A DNA stretch of 64,000 nucleotides from Streptomyces durmitorensis (GTDB lineage: Bacteria; Actinomycetota; Actinomycetes; Streptomycetales; Streptomycetaceae). The notes below the pieces were generated by a model. The model was not told the DNA's origin. It ran no database searches and saw only the letters and a program-made list of their open reading frames with translations. The DNA is taken from positions 2,976,001 to 3,040,000 of the forward strand of contig NZ_CP097289.1 of assembly GCF_023498005.1 (NCBI RefSeq), read 5' to 3'. Positions 59,761 to 64,000 of the stretch are shown one piece after another (within the stretch, counting starts at the first letter, position 1; each line of letters opens with the position of its first letter). Made by a program: the position numbers and the translations under genes.

Positions 59761-59971
59761 TGGAGTGGTGTCTCCTGGTCTTGACGTGGTTGGGCACAAC
59801 GAGATGCCACGTGGGGTTGCGGTACTCGGGGTGCCCGATGGACGCGTCAGCCGGAGGCGAGAGGGTTCCTATGCGGCTGTCGAGTACAGCTAGCCATTGT
59901 GCCATACGTCGGCGGGGCGCCCGAAACGGGTCCGGGTGCCCCGACCGGCACAGCTCTCCAGCTCAGCCCCG
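59761..59971. other. Intergenic region between rpsP and the SprT-like gene
   Basis: 211 bases between the SprT-like stop and the rpsP start. It should contain the rpsP-operon promoter and the terminator of the proS operon. No clean hairpin is recognised. Confidence 0.4.
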
Positions 59972-60568
59972 TCAGCCCGCGACGGCGCCGACGACTTCCG
60001 GAATACGGAAGGGCTTGCCGCAGCCGCCGCAGACGATGGGCGCCTGGGCGAGCACCGACGGGACCACGCGGACGTTGCGCCCGCAGTCGCAGACCGCCTT
60101 GACGCGGACGCCGCCCCCGGAGGAGCCGTGCCGGGCGGCCGGGCCCCGGAAGCTGCGTGCCGTGTCGGCGGCGGTCGCCGCGGTGTGTGCCTTGAGTGCG
60201 CGCTGGAGCCGCTCGATCGTCGGGCGGTAGCGCTTCCTCGCCTCGGGGTTGAGCGTGACCAGCGAGAAGCCGCTGCTGGGATGCGGCTCCTCGGGATGGT
60301 CAAGGCCCAGCTCCTCGGCGATCGCGAGGAATCTGCGGTTGTGATAGCGGCCCGCGCGTGAGGTGTCGCGTACGCCGCGTGACGCGGCGATGCCATGGAC
60401 TGCCTCATGGAGCAGTCGCTCGAAGGAGAGCTCGGCGCCGCAGGCGGACGACGACTCTCCGATCAGGGATTCGGGCGCGGCAAGATCGGGCAGCTCGGGG
60501 TGGTGCCGCTGAATATCGGCCCACGCCTGCGCCAGCTCTGCGGCGAGAACAGGTGGTGTCGTGCTCAC
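59972..60568 (-). CDS. SprT-like zinc metalloprotease-type protein
   Basis: The 198-residue protein has HExxH in SFERLLHEAVHGIAASRG and a C-terminal zinc ribbon (AVCDCGRNVRVV ... VCGGCGKPF). This domain pair is typical of SprT-like proteins. GTG at 60568 overlaps the stop of the small upstream ORF as GTGA. Cellular role unknown. Confidence 0.85.
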   Translation of the reverse strand: MSTTPPVLAAELAQAWADIQRHHPELPDLAAPESLIGESSSACGAELSFERLLHEAVHGIAASRGVRDTSRAGRYHNRRFLAIAEELGLDHPEEPHPSSGFSLVTLNPEARKRYRPTIERLQRALKAHTAATAADTARSFRGPAARHGSSGGGVRVKAVCDCGRNVRVVPSVLAQAPIVCGGCGKPFRIPEVVGAVAG

Positions 60569-60825
60569 GTCGTAACAACGAGCCGGAATGCCCAGGGGTT
60601 CCATTCCGGGGCATCCCAAATAATTTGCACGTACCCGTCAGTTGCCATTGATGCGTCAAGACGAGGGCGGGTGCGCTGATCTGCCCAGAAGCCTCGCAGG
60701 TCATGGCAAGCCGGTACGTAGTAGCGCGTACGCCCCGGCGCGTAGAAGAAGTCCGCACGCCGGGGCTTGTGTTGCCTGGGCAGGCGTACGAGCCGGGAAC
60801 GGGCGCGCTGGTACCGGAGGCACAC
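60565..60825 (-). CDS. Small conserved-looking ORF between proS and the SprT-like gene
   Basis: An 86-residue frame (MCLRYQRARSRLVRLPRQHK, then FFYAPGRTRYYVPACHDLRG and DGYVQIIWDAPEWNPWAFRL). It begins three bases after the proS stop and its TGA overlaps the SprT-like GTG. The middle and end look protein-like with many aromatic residues; the first 25 residues are Arg-rich and may be untranslated. No family recognised. Confidence 0.5.
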   Translation of the reverse strand: MCLRYQRARSRLVRLPRQHKPRRADFFYAPGRTRYYVPACHDLRGFWADQRTRPRLDASMATDGYVQIIWDAPEWNPWAFRLVVTT

Positions 60826-60828
60826 CCG

Positions 60829-62244
60829 TCAGTAGGCGCGGGCCACCACAGCGACGTTACCGGGGGTCTCATCGGCGTCGGGCACCGCCCCGTCCTCCGC
60901 GACCAGACACCGTACGGACACGGAGTGCTCGGCCAGCTTCGCCTCGCCCTCCGGGCCGAGCGTGGCCCAGGGGATGCGCGCCCAGCCGCCCGCGGCTGTG
61001 GCCTCCACCGCCTGGTCGACGGTGCTGACGTCCGAGGTGCGCGACTCCCTGCGCTCGCGGGCCTGGTCCAGGAGCAGCTTCTGGTCCTCTTCGAGGACGG
61101 TGGGCAGCAGCGCCGCGAGAGAGTCGATCGCGACCGGCTCCTTGCCTCCCCTGATGCGGCGGGCCAGCATCGCGGTGCCGTTCTCCAGGTCGCGCGGGCC
61201 GACCTCGACGCGGACCGGCACTCCCTTGAGCTCCCAGTCGACGGCGCGGCGCCCGAAGGGGGTGTCCGTGCGGTCGTCGACCTGGACGCGCACGCCCGCG
61301 GCCTTCAGGCGCTCGCCGATCTCGCGGACCTTGGCGAGCACCGCGTCGTCGCCCTTGATGGCCAGGACGACGGCCTGGACCGGAGCGAGGCGCGGCGGGA
61401 CCCGCAGGCCGCTGTCGTCCCCGTGCATCATCACCAGGGCGCCGATCATCCGCGTCGTACTGCCCCAGGAGGTCTGCCAGACGAGCTCCTGCTTGCCCTC
61501 CTTGGAGAGGTACTGCGTGTGGAAGGCCCTGGCGAAGTTCTGGCCGAGCTCGTGGCTCGTGCCGAGCTGGAGGGCCTTGCCGTCGCCCATCATGCCTTCG
61601 AGGGTGAGGGTGTTGATGGCGCCCGCGAAGCGCTCCTGGGCGGTCTTGCGGCCCAGGACGAAGTCCATCGCGAGGACGTCCCGCATGAAGGCTCCGTAGA
61701 CGTCCCGGTGGATGCGGGCGGCGAAATCGCGTGCTTCCTCGTACGTCGCGTGGGCCGTGTGGCCCTCCTGCCAGAGGAACTCCGACGTCCGCAGGAAGAG
61801 CCGGGGCCGCAGCTCCCAACGGACCACGTTCGCCCACTGGTTGATCAGGAGCGGCAGGTCGCGGTAGCTCTGCACCCACTTGGAGAAGTACTCGTTGACG
61901 ATCGTCTCGGAGGTGGGGCGGATGACGACCGGCTCTTCGAGCTCCTTGCCGCCGCCGTGCGTGACGACCGCCAGTTCGGGGGCGAAGCCTTCGACGTGCT
62001 CGGCCTCCCGGGTCAGATACGACTGGGGGATGAGGAGAGGGAAGTACGCGTTCTGGGTACCCGTCTCCTTGATGCGGGCGTCCATGTCCTGCTGCATCCG
62101 TTCCCACAGGCCGTAGCCGTACGGTCGGATGACCATGGTGCCGCGCACCGGGCCGTTGTCGGCCAGCTCCGCCTTGTTGATCAGGTCTTGGTACCAGCGC
62201 GGGAAGTCTTCCGCCCGGGGCGTGAGAACGGGTGCCTTAGCCAT
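60829..62244 (-). CDS. proS: Prolyl-tRNA synthetase, archaeal/eukaryotic-type (no bacterial insertion domain)
   Basis: The 471-residue class II synthetase (motif 1 near YGYGLWERMQQDMDARIKET; motif 2 FLRTSEFLWQEGHTAHATYE; motif 3 near HGDDSGLRVPPRLAPVQAV) is complete. It lacks the roughly 180-residue INS editing domain of bacterial-type ProRS and fits the short archaeal/eukaryotic-like type. Start: ATG 62244 gives the usual MAKAPVLTPRAED; an ATG at 62253 is better spaced from the GGAGG. Many actinobacteria also carry a bacterial-type copy elsewhere, so this may be a second enzyme. Confidence 0.93.
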   Translation of the reverse strand: MAKAPVLTPRAEDFPRWYQDLINKAELADNGPVRGTMVIRPYGYGLWERMQQDMDARIKETGTQNAYFPLLIPQSYLTREAEHVEGFAPELAVVTHGGGKELEEPVVIRPTSETIVNEYFSKWVQSYRDLPLLINQWANVVRWELRPRLFLRTSEFLWQEGHTAHATYEEARDFAARIHRDVYGAFMRDVLAMDFVLGRKTAQERFAGAINTLTLEGMMGDGKALQLGTSHELGQNFARAFHTQYLSKEGKQELVWQTSWGSTTRMIGALVMMHGDDSGLRVPPRLAPVQAVVLAIKGDDAVLAKVREIGERLKAAGVRVQVDDRTDTPFGRRAVDWELKGVPVRVEVGPRDLENGTAMLARRIRGGKEPVAIDSLAALLPTVLEEDQKLLLDQARERRESRTSDVSTVDQAVEATAAGGWARIPWATLGPEGEAKLAEHSVSVRCLVAEDGAVPDADETPGNVAVVARAY

Positions 62245-62460
62245 GGCGCGCATGGTACGGCGGACCTCCGGAGAGCGTGAATTGAATTCCTCCAGGGGGC
62301 GCACGACGGTGGCACGCAAGCATTGCCCCACAACCTCTGGACGCCGCGACGGATGCGGAGTTCTCTGGCATACGGGGGGAGTGCGAGCGCACTGCACGGG
62401 GGCGGACGAAACGTTTGAATACGACACTCCAGCAACTCTCGGCGGATTGGGGCGCTTTCG
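62245..62460. promoter_or_regulatory. Divergent region between proS and a methyltransferase gene
   Basis: 216 bases between two starts. No T-box or other riboswitch is recognisable. Likely promoters for both genes. Confidence 0.4.
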
Positions 62461-63324
62461 ATGACACCTACACTCGCGCAGCCGCACCTCCCCCACGCGG
62501 GCACGACTCCCCGCGGTGTGGACCGGTGCGCACGCGCGCGTGACTGGGCGGAGATCCAGGAACGGATGCTGGTTCCGCTCTATGAAGCGGTGTACGAACG
62601 ACTCGACGTAGGCAGCGGAACACGGCTTCTCGGTCTGGGCTGCGGTTCCGGACTCGCCCTCCTGATGGCGGCGTCACGGGGCGCGTCGGTCACCGGCGTC
62701 GACCCCTCGGCACCCGAACGGCTCGCCCTGGCGCGCGAACGCCTCTCACCCGAGGCGAGCCCGGAGGGACGGCCCCACGGCGACACCCGGCTCGTGGAGG
62801 GCGGCCCCGAGGACGTGTCGGGGCCGGACGTGCCCGCCTTCACCATGGTGACCGCGTTCCAGCCGATCGGCTGCACGGCGGGTGACTCCGAAGGCCTCTC
62901 CGGCCTCCTGGAGGCCACCGTCCCGCTGACCGGGAGCGGCACCCCCGTGGTCCTTGCCGGATGGGGTCCTCCGGAGCGCTGCACGACCTCTTCTGTACTG
63001 AGGGTGGCGACCAAGCTCGCCGATCCGCTGCGCAGTACGGGAAGTTGGCGCCCCGCGCTCCGCGACGACCTGGAGGAGGTCGCCCAGCGGGCGGGCCTCA
63101 AGCCGGACGGCTCGGGACGCGTCGCATGCCCCTTCGGGTACGCGGACACGGACAGCGCGGTCCGCGGTCTGCTCTCGACGGGGCTGTTCGACGCTGCGGT
63201 GGGCGCGACGGATCAGGTGCAGGTCGACAAGGAGCTGACGGAGGCCCTGCATCCGCACAAGCGGCGGGACGGGACCGTGTGGATGCCCAACGTCTTCCGG
63301 TACTTGATCGCGCGCACGCGGTAG
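62461..63324 (+). CDS. SAM-dependent methyltransferase-like protein
   Basis: A 287-residue protein. Motif I is changed: GTRLLGLGCGSGLALLMAAS keeps GxGxG, and SVTGVDPSAPERLALARERL gives the acidic residue of motif II. The rest (VPAFTMVTAFQPIGCTAGDS, GTPVVLAGWGPPERC) fits UbiE/type 11 enzymes. The closing region VDKELTEALHPHKRRDGTVW is typical of streptomycete proteins next to rpsP/ffh. Substrate unknown. Confidence 0.8.
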   Translation: MTPTLAQPHLPHAGTTPRGVDRCARARDWAEIQERMLVPLYEAVYERLDVGSGTRLLGLGCGSGLALLMAASRGASVTGVDPSAPERLALARERLSPEASPEGRPHGDTRLVEGGPEDVSGPDVPAFTMVTAFQPIGCTAGDSEGLSGLLEATVPLTGSGTPVVLAGWGPPERCTTSSVLRVATKLADPLRSTGSWRPALRDDLEEVAQRAGLKPDGSGRVACPFGYADTDSAVRGLLSTGLFDAAVGATDQVQVDKELTEALHPHKRRDGTVWMPNVFRYLIARTR

Positions 63325-63334
63325 CGGGCCGGCC

Positions 63335-64000
63335 TCAGCCCAGAGCTGTCTGAAGCCGGTCGAGCAGCACCCTGGCCGCCGGGCTCGTGGGCCCGTCCGT
63401 GCGCCAGGTCAGGGCGATCCTGCCCCGCGGCCTCGGATCCGTGATCTCCAGCGTCCGCAGCCCGTACGCGGCCGCCGTGCGGGGTTCGAGCGCCGGCAGG
63501 ACGGCCACGCCCAGGCCGCGGACGACGAGTTGCACCAGGACCTGCGGGGCGGCCGCCTCGAAGGCGATGCGGGGCCGGATGCCGGCCTGCGCGCAGGCGC
63601 GGTCGAGCACGCCGCGCACGCCGGTGCCGCGCGGCAGACTGATCAGCGGGCGGTCGCGCAGCGCGGCCAGCGGAACGGTCGTACGCCCCTCGGGCGCGAG
63701 GAGTGCGTCGCCCGGGAGCACGACGGCCACCAGGGGTTCGTCGATCACCATCCGCAGGGAGATGCCCGGCGGGGGCTCCTCGTCGGTGAGGCCGAGGAGG
63801 CGATGTCGAGTTCGCCGGCGCGCACCGCGGCCAGCATCCGGTCCGAGCTGTCCTCGGTGAGGGCGATCTCGACGTCGGGGTGGTCGTCGTGGAAGTCGGC
63901 CAGGACGGAGACCACGTCGAACTCATGGGTGGCCGCGCCGGAGACCAGACCGAGCGCGATCTGGCCGCGGAGCAGTCCGGTGAACTCCTCCGCGGTGTGC
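63335..64000 (-). pseudogene. LysR-family regulator, effector domain, frameshifted and cut by the window edge
   Basis: The minus-strand frame from 64000 encodes a LysR effector domain start (HTAEEFTGLLRGQIALGLVS, HDDHPDVEIALTEDSSDRML, then AAVRAGELDIA) and then fails. From about 63797 the sensible continuation is in another frame (LGLTDEEPPPGISLRMVIDE, VQLVVRGLGVAVLPALEP) to the stop at 63335. One C missing at about 63797-63802 (GCCTCCTC instead of GCCCTCCTC on the coding strand) explains it. The HTH part lies beyond the window. It may be a true pseudogene or a base-call error. Confidence 0.8.

Noticed and set aside
62245..62460. T-box or other riboswitch upstream of proS
   Set aside because: No T-box sequence or specifier-loop features can be seen.

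Overview
The window is about 64 kb of very GC-rich actinobacterial DNA and looks like a Streptomyces chromosome. Supporting signs are whiG (the sporulation sigma factor), four tandem type I signal peptidase genes, strong third-position GC bias with long mirror ORFs, frequent GTG starts, and the conserved core order cdsA-frr-pyrH-tsf-rpsB ... whiG-dprA-comM-yraN ... sip genes-rplS-trmD-rimM-KH-rpsP.

Layout. (1) 1-16904: the right-hand part of a specialised-metabolite cluster that continues beyond the left edge. It holds an acyl carrier protein, two incomplete ANL adenylation proteins, an SDR, an MIO-type aromatic ammonia-lyase/aminomutase, a secreted dirigent/AOC-barrel protein, a cinnamyl-alcohol-dehydrogenase-like ADH, a class A FAD monooxygenase, an MFS exporter with a divergent XRE regulator, a TrmB/LuxR-type regulator, an iterative type I PKS (KS-AT-degenerate DH-ACP, the layout of bacterial orsellinate synthases) and a TetR regulator. 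(2) 16901-24694: polyamine/GABA-type catabolism (PotD-like lipoprotein, aminobutyraldehyde dehydrogenase, AsnC regulator, class III aminotransferase) plus a RING/TerD protein. (3) 24810-29561: a two-gene ABC transporter, a VOC protein, a LOG-family protein and a mycothiol-dependent-isomerase-like protein, with several short tandem repeats. (4) 29677-33747: thiamine ABC transporter ThiBPQ under a TPP riboswitch. (5) rlmN, then 34899-41658: a variable island between rlmN and cdsA. It contains decayed genes, a frameshifted SIR2-family (probably antiphage) gene of visibly lower GC, a YdcF protein with a coupled small ORF, an XRE/TPR regulator, two Cys-rich small proteins and a methyltransferase. 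No integrase is visible. (6) 41659-63324: core translation, cell-envelope, secretion and development genes, mostly on the minus strand. (7) 63335-64000: a frameshifted LysR gene cut by the right edge.

How the genes fit together. In the cluster, an aromatic amino acid is probably deaminated or isomerised by the MIO enzyme, activated by the ANL proteins and carried on the ACP. The PKS should supply an unreduced tetraketide aromatic acid. The ADH, SDR and FAD monooxygenase would tailor, and the MFS protein would export. The product cannot be named from this window alone. Two genes (SIR2, LysR) each lack exactly one base in or next to a short G/C run, so either recent inactivation or sequencing error should be considered for both.
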